Shown: piece after piece, positions 1 to 11,565 of the stretch
Position numbering within the stretch: the first letter of the stretch is position 1
Layout of the letters: each line of letters opens with the position of its first letter
Assembly (NCBI RefSeq): GCF_000003815.2
Contig: NC_049993.1
Coordinates: 16,636,897 to 16,700,896, forward strand
DNA: 64,000 nt
Reading direction: 5' to 3'
From: Branchiostoma floridae
Taxonomy: Eukaryota > Chordata > Leptocardii > Amphioxiformes > Branchiostomatidae
Program-made: the position numbers and the translations under genes
The notes under the pieces: model-generated
What the model saw: only the letters and a program-made list of their open reading frames with translations
Told to the model about the DNA's origin: nothing
The model's database searches: none

Positions 1-162
1 TCTCTATGTAAGCCATTGGGGAGGAGAAGAGGGGAAGCATATGAAAATGCCCTCTACTTCTGTTCAGGCTTATGTTTTCTATAGTATAGCTCTAGTATAA
101 GCAAAGAGAAAGTAGCAACCAAAAATGCAAGTACTATAACATACTACATGTACCTTTGACAG

Positions 163-3100
163 GAAACAGGCGGACAGATCCAGACCCTGGAAACTCGCCT
201 GAGTGAGGAGCAGAAGGCTGATGCTAAAGCCCAGAGCAGCCTGGACAATAAGAAGGAGACCCTCAACTCAGAGAAGAAGAAGAAAAAAGACATCACCAAA
301 AGCATTGATGAGGTGGGTTGGGTATAAAACAGTACTTTTTTTATTGGCATGCATTGTTTTGAACATGTAAACAGTTGTTTTACAAGAAAATTGTTTCTAA
401 TACTGCATTGGGGTCTCAGGACGGTATTCCATGGATAGCAACTTTTACTTGTATCTTCATAGCAGGATAGATAGACCAATGTGTTTAGAGTATCGCTAAT
501 TCAGAAGATTTCAAACACACAAATGTCGGCCAAAGCAAGGCAACTACAGGAAAATACATGCTGCTCGGCCAAAGAAAGAAAGACTTATGAACAGAATTAC
601 TGGGGAAATATGGGGAAGTAATACACTAAGTAGTAAGTTTGCCACTGCTCTATCGTGTAGGGAAACCCATGCCCATTGAAAGAAAATCATTAAACATGTC
701 GTCCAAAATACAATCTATAAACACGCACCCAGCAGATTTTGTGATACGAAAAAATTAATGTACAGGACTGGTGCATTTATTTAGGAGAAAAAAGTAAGTT
801 GTTTGCACTTCCCCACAGGACCATGCAGCACTGAAAACAAAGGATAAGGAAGTTGAGAAGTTAGCAGCTGCCCAACAGAAGTTGGAGCAGCAGGCTAAGG
901 AAGACTCAGACGCTCACACGGCTGCACAGAAACACTTCCAGGCCGTGTCTGCAGGGCTGAGCAGTAATGATGAAGGGGAGGACGCTACACTGGCGGAGCA
1001 GATGATGGGTCAGTTCAGTCATTGGTTGTTCATGGCTTGAAATACCACCTGCATCTGCAGGTTAGTGCAGGTAAAATTGGAGCTGTGCAGGTATTTCTGT
1101 TTTAAATATGCCCCTTTAGCTGGTGGACGCACAACCTACTAACAGTACTAGCTCGGAAAATAAAAAGGATAATACAAGAAATAGTTCCAGAGATATCAAC
1201 CCATCCTTGGTGTTTGAAATTCATTTTTTTCCCCAGAAGGACATGTGTGCTACAATGTAGCCGGGTGGCAAAAATTGAGTTGGTGTTTCTGATGATAATA
1301 TTTCATTCTGCAAAATGATTTTCAGCTGCAAAGAATGAAATCAGCAAGGTGGACACAGATACCAAGCAAGCGCAGATGAAGTGAGTACATGGAACTCAGA
1401 CTTTTGTATGTGTTGATATAAATAATGTTTGCATAGAAAAACTACCTATGTGTAATGAAATAAAACTAACTTTTAAAGAAAGGAGTAAGATTTATTTATG
1501 TTTAAACCTCCAGTCAGTTTATTTTGTCTAGTTGACCATAATGTTTTCTGACTGTTGCCCTGACTGTTGTTCTGTGTAATTATCATTTCAAAAACTGCAT
1601 AATTAACATAAGGCCTTGAATGAAACAAGTTGTCTAGTATACCATGGAGGGTAGTTTTGGTGGTAGACTCTTATTGCCATACAATGTAACTTTGTATCCA
1701 ACATCTTTTTTTTTCCAACTTCTAAGACTAAAGCATGCAGAGGAGGAAGTGAAGAAGAAACGTGCTGAGTTGAAGAAAACAGAAAAGAGTTATGAGAAGG
1801 ACAAGACAGCTTACGAAGCCATTCAGAAGAACCAAGAGAAACTAGAGGTCAGTAGTGTGTTTCCGATTTCTTCCCAATAACTTGTAAGCATGATGATTCC
1901 AATTTCTACATTATACCTAAAAAGTAAAAAATGCAGTCTGTACATCTTGATTATGTCCTATGTACATTGTACATTTTACATCCTGCTTGGAGTCTACATC
2001 CTACGATTCTTGGATTGTTTGAATATCTGATGGTACATGTACAATAGAAGCCAGATAATTACACAATGGTTACCGCACACTGCTGTTGATTGCACGAAAT
2101 CTCTGAATCCCAAACCAGTGTGGTTCAGCTGGATAACCACTCAGATTATTGCTCAATACACGCTGGAAAATGTGGATTGCAATTAATCGGCTTCTACTGT
2201 ACATGTAAAACTTAGAAATATGATACATTTAGACTTCCAAACCTATAATACATCTATTTTCCTTGTGTTCCAGGCTGAAATGAAGAAGCTTGGTTATGAG
2301 GATGGGAAAGAGGAGCGTCTCCTAGAGCAGAAGTAAGTTTTAGTTGCTTTCATGTCTTGAATACCGTCAGCATACAGCATTGATTAAATACAGCGTTCTT
2401 GCCTGGTGATTTTACCATATGTCAAAGTAAAGTACAGTAGCAACAAAAGATAAGTTTGTGAATATTTGATCTCTGCACACAGGTCAACTTGATCACAGTA
2501 TTCTAAATATTCTTCAGTAATCTCCAGATATTTTAGCAAGAGAAGAGTTTGTTTCAAGTGCCATTTTTAATTTGTACATGTATATCATTATGAACATGCA
2601 TACTTGCCAATTTGCAATGAATGTTACAAGTAGATGTATATTTTCATGTCTCTGTTCCTCCCCAGACGAGGGTTACAGGAGAGCGTGTCTAACCTACAGG
2701 AGAAGGTGGAGACACTCAAGGCCAGGTGAGATGAGCCAGGTGTAATTGTTTTAGCTGTCAGCATGGAATGGTTTATCTGATCGTTACATTCATTTGGGGA
2801 GCACAAACCACCTCTTCCAAGAAGCAAAAATAATTATACTTTATTTATTTATCTATTGGTTTGGCTGTTTATAATTATACTGTAAATGCATTTAAGTTCG
2901 CAGGGATTTTCTTTCGCGGTAGCGGGGAAAACGGAGGTTTATGGTGGTTTTCAGTTTGTGGTAGCATCATAGACTGTATTCACATACTATAATGAACAAG
3001 TGTTCGCGGTGGTTTTATGTTTGTGGGGAAGTGGCCACCTTGAAAGCAGCAAACAAAACCACCATGAAGGTTTCTGCATTTACAGTACCTTTTTACTAGT

Positions 3101-6100
3101 TGCTGTAGATATAAAAAATGGATCTAAAATCTTTGCTGAATGCCTCCTCCCTTCCCCCTGTCCAGGTTCCCCAACCTTGACTTTGAGTACCGTGACCCTG
3201 AGAAGAACTGGGACCGCAGCAGGGTCAAAGGTCTCGTGGCACAGCTGATCTCCGTCAAGGACGTCAAACATGCCATGGCTCTGGAGGTCACCGCTGGGAA
3301 TAAGGTAAGGGCTTGTTTCAAGTTCAACTAATGATTGGGTGTGACCGGTCGTTCAGTGTAAAACAACCAGCTGCTGCCGCGCTGTGTGCCTGCGAGCTGG
3401 TGTGTTACGCTGAAGGGCGGTTATACCGGCTATATAGATACAGAACTATTTTTGTTCTTAAAACAGTCACCGTTAATGTTTGGATAGTTTAAGAGAGATC
3501 TCATAGTTGGTAATCTTGATTGTGTGTACTGTGTTTCTCACAGTATGTACAGGATTGGAGATTTCTCTGTGTGCTAGTAGTCTGAATCCTAATTAACTGG
3601 CCATAAGTGGCTTTTAGAAGCATCCATAGCATAGGACATTTTAATCTTGTACATGTATTTGGATATAGCTACATCTTGACCATGTTTGTGACAGAAGTAT
3701 TCATGTACATGTACATGTCACTTTTCCAATCTCACATCACAGCTTGTAAGTATGTGTACAGAATCTTTAAATTTATATTTTTCCTTGTAGCCAAATACAC
3801 CAACCAAAATGTCATCTGGCATTGATGGCAATGCATATGTATACTTCAAATTCAACCCTTAAACCTCTTGTCCGTTTTCTCTAGTTGTACAATGTTGTAG
3901 TGGACAGTGAGGTGACTATTGGGCAAGGAACAGGAAGAAAGGATTGCAGGTTCACAAAGGATAAACTTTTCTTTTCCACACACAACACAGCTTGTAAGCA
4001 TATCTTTAAGAATCTTGATATTATAAAACCTCAAACCCTTTGTCCGTTTTCCCCAGTTGTACAATGTTGTAGTGGACAGTGAGGTGACCGGTAAGAAGAT
4101 TCTAGACAAGGGTCAGCTGAAGCGGCGCTTCACCATCATCCCCCTCAACAAGATCAGCGGCCGCGTCGTTTCTAACGACGCTGTCAGGCAAGCACAGAAC
4201 CTGGTAAGTGTACTTAAGTGTTCATTCAGGGAACAATCGTGTAATGGTCGGATTTCTCAAATAGAGCATGAAGACAGATTGGACAGGGGGCAAAGTAAAA
4301 ATGCAATATACATTGTGTCAGGGTTGTAGCCAGCCAGAAATCATTTTCAGTTCCCTCCATTTTGAATGGCTTTGGCGCAGTGTTCCTAGGGGGGTCCGGG
4401 GGCATGTGCCCAAGGAAAATTTTGAAATTTAGACCCTTTGAAATGCTATTTCCTGCATTTTTAGGGTTAAATTTTGCTCACAGAGGACGGAATGGGGAAA
4501 AAAAAATTTCGTCCCCAGCTTCAAAATTCCTTCAAAGGATGGAAGGACGGGTGCTGGCTGAAACCCTGCATTGTGTATCTATCAATAGATTTGAAGTTAA
4601 GATAGGATTTCCTGAGACTTCCCAAAGGTAAGATTATTGGCTCTCCAGTTTTGAAATCATCATGTCCTAAACATTTAATCAAACGTAAACATTGAACAGT
4701 CTTTCTGAGATAAATAAAACGTTTTGTGTTTCTTCCCCGCTTCAGGTCGGCAAGGATAACGCCAACGTTGCCCTGTCCCTGGTTGGTTATGAAGACGAGG
4801 TCAAAGCTGCCGTCAGCTACGTTTTTGGCTCCACGCTTGTCTGTGACACTTTGGACAACGCCAAGAAGGTAATGCTCACAAGTCCTCCTCTTATGTACTG
4901 CTTACATGACGTATTCAAAAATTTTAAAATGCAATTTTCTTTTTATCTTCCAACTGAGGTTTACATTTTTTTCACCCGTAACATGCTGACCAGGTCAGAT
5001 TTCTTTTCTGTACAATTTTTCCAAATATGTTTGAATAGGACTTTTTTCTGATACCTATTTGTTTTATAGTTGATGTTTGTGAAAAAGTTGAGGCGACACA
5101 GGAGATTCCTTCGAAATCCTTGAGAACATTTTCGTTATGAATCAATGCTTTATTCTTCTTTTTTCCAGGTGACTTTTGACAAGAAGGTGATGACTCGATC
5201 AGTGACCCTCGATGGAGACGTGTTTGAACCATCCGGCATGCTGTCTGGAGGTAGATCTCCAATCTTAGACAAGAAATAAATCTTACATTAAATCTAACTT
5301 AGAGCATACTGTACTGTTGTTTAGGAGCGTCAATGAATGTTAGACTTCCAGGTAATAAAATACGCCAAAAAACAGTTCCTCGAGCAGTAACTGGATATGA
5401 TTTTGGAAACGGTCAGACGTTTCAGACACCATCCGGTTATTTAGATTTAGAAGCTTAAGGTACCCTCCTTCTTGAATGGAGGTCCAGAGTTTAAATCATG
5501 CAATTGTTTGAAAATTCAATGGAGAAGGCCCTAATTTATTTATTATCTGAGTTGGTTCATCTGCAGTACTGAAAGTTTGTGGCTACTTCAATGTAACATT
5601 GTGTGTTTTACACGCTCTGACTCCAGGTGCCCGTCAGAAGACAGAGTCCATCCTGGCTAAGCTGAATGAGTACAAGTCTGCTACAGAGGAGTTACAGGAG
5701 AAACAGCAGCAGCTGGCAGCTGTGGAGAAGGAACTGCAGGGGCTCAAGAAAGTGGTGGACAAGTCAGTGTTTCTTCTCGTGGTTACATCCTGGATACTGT
5801 TGTTGAGCTTTCAGTCTCTGTTCAAAATTAAAACCCTGGTTTAGAAACACCCCAGTTGGGACTTAGTCTAAGAATAGTGCATTAGTTTAAAAGCATATTG
5901 TATTGTAAGCATGCTTGCTCCATAATTTTCACCTTGTACCCTGAAAACCTCTTGGTGCCAACCATATGACAGCTGACATGTACAAAGAAACCCTATGGTA
6001 TGGTACTCAGGGTATACTAATCAATAGTGTTAGCACCAGGTTTTCCAACTCCCAGTACTTGAAGTTGAACCATTTCAAATTTTTAAAGTTACCAGTGTTA

Positions 6101-9100
6101 GGTGTGATTCAAGTATTACATGTATACAATCTTACCCCAGGTACCGAGGTCTGAAGGAACAGTATGATATGAAGTCACACGAGGCTGAGCTGCTTAAAAC
6201 ACGTCTGGAGCAGAGCACCCACCACAAGCAACTGGAGGATATCCAGGGCTTGGAGAAGACCATTGGTACTGCAAGCTTTCACTTTTAACTTTCAGTTTCA
6301 GCATACTTACATGTATCGAAAACAGTAAGGGTCTTTCTCTGTGTGGGTGTTTCAAAACCTACAGTCCTATGGCCGCACCGCCAGCAATTACTGTTGTATT
6401 GAGGTCACTAGTCTAGAGTTAGTGCCTAATGGCACCTGCTCCAGAACCTTACAAATTTAGCCCCCTAAAAAAAGGTCTTTACAATTCATGCCCCTGGTTG
6501 TTAAGAAAGGATTGTCGGCCCAACTAGTTTCTTAGAAAATCATAAAAACATGTACCTGCATGCGCATGTGCAGGTAGTATCGTTACGATATGATCAGAAC
6601 AGATGGAGACACACGTCTAAATTTCAGGACAACCAGAGCATAACTGAACTTTTCTTTAATAGGACACCGGTAAAGTTCTGTCTGTTCTAGAACAGATCCT
6701 TCGAACAGGAACAACAACAACTCGACCTGTTTGAAATAATGTACAGGTTCTCACGCTCCACCGCTCCATTCACACTTTCCTTTACAGTATTTCCAGCCCT
6801 GACATTGGATATTCTTCTGTCTTCTTCTAGAGGAGGGAAAAGAGGTCCTTGCGGGAGCAAAAGATCGTCAGAAGAAAGCTGCCGACAAGGTGAAGGAGCT
6901 GGAGAAAAAGATGAAGGAGGCCCAGCAACATCGGGAGAAAGAACTGAAGGAGGCAGAGAAGAATGTGGGCAAGGCAAAGGAGAAGGCTGAAAAGTCCTCC
7001 AAACAGATGAGAGAGAAAGGGCAGGTAAAGATGGTGTCTTGTTTCTTTGTAGTTGTTTTGTGTCTTTTTTCTCCCTATCTTTATAGCTTGATTGATTTTC
7101 AATGTCAATAATTTGGTGAAATGTGCCAAATCTGAATGCGTTGTTAGGTAGCTGTTGTTTAAAAGCAGTTGGATTTGGTAAAAAGTTTATGTACATGTAG
7201 GTAGAATTCTTTCAATTCTGTTGCTGATAAGCTAATGGATTTATTGATTGATTGTTATTTGTTATGTAGGAACTAGAAGCAGCTTAGTTTGAAGGAGAAG
7301 GGTACAACTTACACTATTAGAAGGCTGACTAATGATTGATTAATTGATCAGTTGATTGATTGATTGACTGATTGTTATGTGTTTATTGTTGTGTAGGAAC
7401 TAGAAGCAGTGAAGCTGGAGGGAGAAGAGTTGAAGAAGGAAATAGCTGGTTATGAAGAACAGATGAAGGCAGTGGACCAGGCCATCGCTGGGTACGAGGA
7501 GCAAGTCGAAGAACTCAAGAAGAAGGCAGCAGAGACAAAGGTCAGTCGGGAATATAGATCACAAGATGAAATAGTGTTGTCATAGGTTTAGGTAGGGACC
7601 TTGTGACCATACAAAATGACGAATGAAATCCCTTGCATTTCCAAGTTGAACCCACCCTAGGATTGAACTAAGAAACACGGATCCGGCTACGCAAGTTGAT
7701 CCAAATGGCCAAAGTGTGATCTTGTTGGATAATCAGCAGTGCGTTGGACTCAGAGACAAGAGGTCAAGAATTGGGTTTGAAACATGCGATGTCATCGATC
7801 TTGTGCCCTTGGGAAAGGCACATTACACTTCACTCAGGTGAACAAAATGAGTACCTAACTTCAACTAGGGCCGTCCCTCGGGTAGGATGTTAAATGTGAA
7901 ACCGTCAAAACTTTCCACAAAGAGTAGGGGTCTTTCCTGGTGCTAGTGTACTTACAATTGGGGTACCTTGTGTCCTTGCCATCGTCATGATCGTGGCCAC
8001 TAAAGAAAGAAATAAGAAATGAGCAGGTTTGTGTTACAACTTGCACCTTGAGGACATGTATTGACCTAAAGATTTCTTCCCTTGCCTGTAGAAATCTGTG
8101 GAGGCTGCCCAGACGGAGCTTAACAAAGCCCGGGAGGTGCTCAGAGAATGCAACAAGGAGATTAACGAGAGGAACAAGGAGACAAAAGAACTGGAGAAGG
8201 AGAAGAACGAAGCTCAGCTGAAGATTCAAGAACTGGAGCACAAGGTCAACAAGCATAACAAGGACAGCAAGGATGCTGCAAAAACGGTGAGAAAAAAGAT
8301 TTTCCCAAGAAAGTTTGATCTCCTATTCAGAGATTGTAAAGCATTAGATTTTTATAAAGTTGCAACAAAATTTGAGTCGAAAACTGAAAAGGAAAGGATT
8401 TGGAGGAATATACCAGCTTTATTATGATTTGTAAGTCCCTGTGTTTCAACTGTTATATGCAAATATGTGCATATTTTTCCTTCCATTGTACATGTATTAT
8501 TTTCTGACACACATTTTCTCCCCCAGGTGGAACACATGCTGAACAAATATGAGTGGATCGCTTCCGACCGTAAGTTCTTCAACCAGCCCAACACTCCGTA
8601 TGACTTCAAGGCCAACAACCCGAAGGAGGCTGGGCGAAGGCTGCAGAAACTGGAGGAGACGAAAGACAAGCTGAGCAAGAACGTCAACATGAGGGCCATG
8701 AACATGCTGGGCAAGGCTGAGGAAAAGGTAGGGACAGACATGGGATAGTGTGGCATAATGGCAGGAAAAGGTAGGGACAAGAAACTGTAGAGGAGAGTAA
8801 GAACGTCAACATGACGGCCATGAACATGCTGGGCAAGGCAGAGGAAAATTAAAATTAAAGGTAGTGTAACAGTGGGGATCAAGCACCGCCAAAATGACCA
8901 TGGTAAGGGTCCAACCTTTTTGCTTAGTGATTAGCAGTGTTGGATTTGTAAGCTGGCAGCCTGAGTTTGAATCCCAGAAGCCAGGAGACTGTTTCAACTC
9001 ACGTGTGAGCTGGCAGCCCAGTTCGGTGCGGGTCCTAATCCTGGGAGCTAGGAGACTGTTTTTACTCGATCTTGTGTTTCAGTAGGGGCATGTCATGTTT

Positions 9101-11565
9101 TCAAAGTGTGTAATCCATTGCCTCGTCCAGCTCACCAAACCTGCCCTGACTTTATTTGAAAGAGTCACAAGAAAATGTCCAGAGCCATAAGTGTTTTACT
9201 TTAGATTTGTCTTTTTCATTATTTTCAAGTCAAATAAAAAGAGGCTTGTGATCTCTGTAAGAAGTGTGAAATGGATTTGATAAAGATATCTACATGTACT
9301 TTTGTGAGTGAAAATGAAATTGTTTTAGGGAAAAGGGGACATATTAAGATTTGCTTACACCTCTCTCAGCATGATTCAAAGGTTATGAAATGATAGTCTG
9401 CTTTGTTGTTGATCCAAATATTTAGCTATTAGGAATCTACCACAGAAGTATACATTGCCAAGTATGAAAGTCATGTTTTAGCATCTTTTGTTGTTGTTCT
9501 GTTCAGTACAACGACCTGATGAAGAGGAAGCGGATTGTTGAGAACGACAAGGCCAAGATCCAGACAGTGATCCAGGAGCTGGATAAGAAGAAGAACGAGG
9601 CACTGAAGAAGGCCTGGGAACAGGTCAACAAGGTGGGGAAATATTTAGGTGCACTTGTTGAACCTGCAACTTTGTAAACCATTAGAAGAATTGCTTTAAG
9701 TTTTTAAAAAAGCACTACTTGGAACCTTGGAAGTTGAAGAGTGTAGTAAACATTAAAGTTTGATGTATTTATAAATATGTAGCAAAAGCAAGGATACTGT
9801 ACTATTTGGAAAACATGTTCTTTAAATTGACAAATGCCAAATGCAAGTTAACTGTTAGTTCAACAGCAAGTTTCAAATATACATGTACATGTACATGTAA
9901 GACCCAGTCTTTTCCATATTGCTAGTGTCTTTATTTAAGATTTTAAGAGACTACGGTTGTTGTTTTTTTCACCTTAGTTTTGTCTTCTTAATGGAGATTT
10001 CTTTAAAATCCTTTTCTCCAGGATTCTGGGTCCAATTCCTAATAATTAGATTTTCCAAACCTGTGTTTGATTCACCGTAGTGACTTGTGCAATACCTTAG
10101 GAATCAAATAACTTATATAATCTTCCTCCTCCAGGATTTTGGTTCCATCTACTCCACCCTGCTGCCGGGGACTGACGCTAAGTTGGCCCCCCCTGAAGGT
10201 CAGACAGTTCTGCAGGGGTTAGAGGTCAAGGTGGCATTTGGAGACGTCTGGAAGGAGTCTCTGAGTGAGCTTAGCGGTGGGCAGAGGTGAGAGGAGAACA
10301 CTTGTTACTCTTGAGATCCCATCAGTGTTGGATACTATTGTTCAAAAAGACAAACAAATCTGTATGACTCTACATGTGCACTTGTTACCAGTGCCTCAAT
10401 AGTGGTTATAGAGTGTAACTTGTAAGAAAACTGTAGTCTTGATTTTGTCTCTTTCCTTGAGACTGGTGCAATAAAAAAGGTCTGAGTTACAGGCTCAAAC
10501 ACAGTCTGAGTCATGCCAAATAATTTTTACACACTGCATTGTCTGCTGAGTAGTTATGAGAGTATGGCAGTAAAACACACATGACAGACCACTACCAGTG
10601 GACTAGCCCTTTGTTGTGAGGCATTTAGAAGAGGAGCTCCGGAGATATATGTACTGATGTAGGTGCTGTCCTTAAACGCTGCAAGCCGAACATCGGGGCA
10701 GCGTCGTAACTTTTTAATCTTTAAAATTTTGTTTTGCAGGTCGCTGGTAGCCCTGTCCCTGATCCTGGCCATGTTGCTGTTCAAACCTGCTCCCATCTAC
10801 ATCCTGGATGAGGTGGATGCTGCGCTGGATCTGTCTCACACACAGAACATCGGCCGTATGATCAAGTCTCACTTCAAACACTCTCAGGTAAGTTCTCTCA
10901 CACTCAGAACATCGGCCGAATGATCAAATCTCACTTCAAACACTCTCAGGTAAGTTCTCTCATACTCAGAACATCGGCCGCATGATCAAATCTCACTTCA
11001 AACACTCTCAGGTAAGTTCTCTCACACAGAACATCGGCCGCATGATCAAATCTCACTTCAAACACTCTCGGGTATGACCAAATCCTTGTCTCTAGAACAT
11101 GGTGGAAGCTGTGAAGAATGCCTCAAATTTGTCATCCTGTGTCTTTGTTTCGAAATTTTTTTTGCAGAAGTTGTATCTGTCTTAGCTTTATGTCTGTGTT
11201 TTTCTTCTATATGTTTAAAATATATGGCCCCTTTCCTAGAAATATGTCTCTGCATGGGGCAAGATTTGAATTGCCAGGAATGTACAAGTATGTATAGTGA
11301 GTACATATTACATGTATGCACTGATTCTAACAACTTTTTCCTTTATCTCTAGTTCATTGTGGTGTCACTGAAGGACGGGATGTTCAACAATGCCAACGTC
11401 CTCTACAAGACCAAGTTCGTGGACGGTGTTTCTACGGTTACCAGGTACGCCCAGGGCAACCCCACCACCCGACCCATCCAAGCACCCAGCACAGGGGGAG
11501 GGGTGCTGGAGGATGGAAGAGCCAAGAAGAAGAGAAGAGGTGCAGCAGCTGGAGCAAATGCATAG
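163..11565 (+). CDS. SMC2: SMC2, condensin SMC ATPase subunit (5' truncated, 20 exons)
   Basis: This is the C-terminal ~919 residues of SMC2, the nuclear ATPase that pairs with SMC4 in condensin to compact chromosomes. Exons: 163-312, 819-1008, 1326-1380, 1727-1847, 2274-2332, 2666-2725, 3166-3304, 4057-4203, 4746-4868, 5169-5250, 5627-5762, 6141-6265, 6831-7024, 7397-7540, 8092-8286, 8527-8727, 9507-9632, 10135-10286, 10740-10887, 11353-11565. All phases join and the sum is 2760 nt ending in TAG. Order: distal N-terminal coiled coil (exons 1-6), hinge (exons 7-10, e.g. [11 protein letters not shown] and VTLDGDVF), return coiled coil rich in K/E (exons 11-17), and the ATPase head with signature LSGGQRS across exons 18-19 and Walker [11 protein letters not shown] in exon 19. 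The N-terminal Walker A half lies upstream of the window. Similarity to vertebrate SMC2 is from memory but very strong. It is convergent with PNKP. Confidence 0.97.
1035..1095. mobile_element. Fragment of the TGCAGGTA hAT-like MITE family
   Basis: Resembles the left part of the element at 20402-20748 (CTTGAAATACCACCTGCAT, AGTGCAGGTAAAATTGGA). No right terminus is present. Confidence 0.65.
2042..2200. mobile_element. Short inverted-repeat element, AGAAGCC family, copy 1
   Basis: The left end reads AATAGAAGCCAGATAATTAC and the right end GCAATTAATCGGCTTCTACT, imperfect inverted repeats. The same termini recur at 50951-51133 and, partially, at 48122-48180. It has no coding capacity and lies in an SMC2 intron. 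Confidence 0.7.
2878..3087. mobile_element. MITE with TACTGTAAATG termini, copy 1
   Basis: The element starts TACTGTAAATGCATTTAAGT and ends GCATTTACAGTA, with TA at both outer ends. The interior is rich in TTCGCGGT-type repeats. A second member of the same family lies at 25449-25660. It sits in the SMC2 intron before exon 7. Confidence 0.8.
3850..4080 (+). repeat. Duplicated intron end plus start of SMC2 exon 8 (pseudo-exon at 3886)
   Basis: The true exon 8 start at 4057 (TTGTACAATGTTGTAGTGG) is preceded by an almost identical acceptor and ~35 nt of exon at 3886. The upstream copy diverges after GAGGTGACT and lacks the rest of the exon. Further upstream, ACAGCTTGTAAGTATG at ~3742 and ACAGCTTGTAAGCATA at ~3988 also match, indicating a tandem duplication with an offset of ~170-245 bp. 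Confidence 0.88.
4319..4568. mobile_element. Non-autonomous hAT-type element with 8 bp target duplication
   Basis: The 250 bp element has imperfect terminal inverted repeats (CAGGGTTGTAGCCAGC / GCTGGCTGAAACCCTG). It is flanked on both sides by the identical octamer CATTGTGT (4311-4318 and 4569-4576). An 8 bp duplication and CAGGG-type ends are typical of hAT transposons. It lies in the SMC2 intron between exons 8 and 9. Confidence 0.85.
7239..7430 (+). repeat. Duplicated acceptor plus start of SMC2 exon 14 (pseudo-exon with stop)
   Basis: TGTAGGAACTAGAAGCAG occurs at the real exon 14 start (7397) and again at ~7266. Both are preceded by TTGATTGATTG-rich intron sequence. In the upstream copy the frame hits TAG after six codons, so use of that acceptor would truncate the protein. 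Confidence 0.85.
7715..7900 (+). repeat. tRNA-derived SINE-like copy (degenerate)
   Basis: It holds a tRNA-like stretch (GTGCGTTGGACTCAGAGA, then GGGTTTGAAAC at the B-box position). A tail, CCTTGGGAAAGGCACATTAC, is shared with the copy at 56565-56760. It lies in an SMC2 intron. Confidence 0.6.
8755..8855 (+). repeat. Partial duplicate of the 3' end of SMC2 exon 16 in the following intron
   Basis: Sequence at ~8783-8850 repeats the end of exon 16 (AAGAACGTCAACATGA, GCCATGAACATGCTGGGCAAGGC). A stop (AAACTGTAG) lies before it, and the donor GGTAGGGACA is duplicated at 8770. It is not expected to be coding. Confidence 0.85.
8900..9075 (+). repeat. tRNA-like SINE fragment
   Basis: TTAGTGATTAGCAGTGTTGG followed by GAGTTTGAATCCCAG resembles degenerate A and B boxes of the tRNA-type repeats elsewhere in the window. 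A second, shorter copy of its CAGCC...CTAGGAGACTG part follows directly. No tRNA cloverleaf can be drawn. Confidence 0.45.
10740..10887 (+). other. SMC2: SMC2 exon 19: Walker B / D-loop exon
   Basis: The exon completes the signature motif (LSGGQ-R|S) and encodes the Walker B strand ILDEVD followed by the D-loop ALDLSHTQN, needed for ATP hydrolysis and head-head engagement in SMC proteins. Its 3' end and donor are repeated three more times immediately downstream (see the 62 bp repeat). Confidence 0.95.
10835..11073 (+). repeat. 62 bp tandem repeat of the SMC2 exon 19 / intron boundary, 4 copies
   Basis: The core AGAACATCGGCC starts at 10844, 10906, 10968 and 11028, so the period is 62, 62 and 60 bp. 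Copy 1 is the true end of exon 19. Copies 2 and 3 keep the CAG|GTAAGT donor; copy 4 has CGG|GTATGA. Each copy carries an open 42-nt stretch after CAG that repeats residues [14 protein letters not shown]. Reading through one full unit would shift the frame, so only the first donor gives a normal SMC2. Confidence 0.93.

Noticed and set aside
6687-7196. A 169-codon - strand frame
   Set aside because: It is the complement of SMC2 exon 13, a K/E-rich coiled coil that always gives long antisense frames.
10835-11073. Regular ~62 bp direct repeats resembling a CRISPR array
   Set aside because: They are copies of an SMC2 exon-intron boundary without unique spacers, in an animal-type genome.
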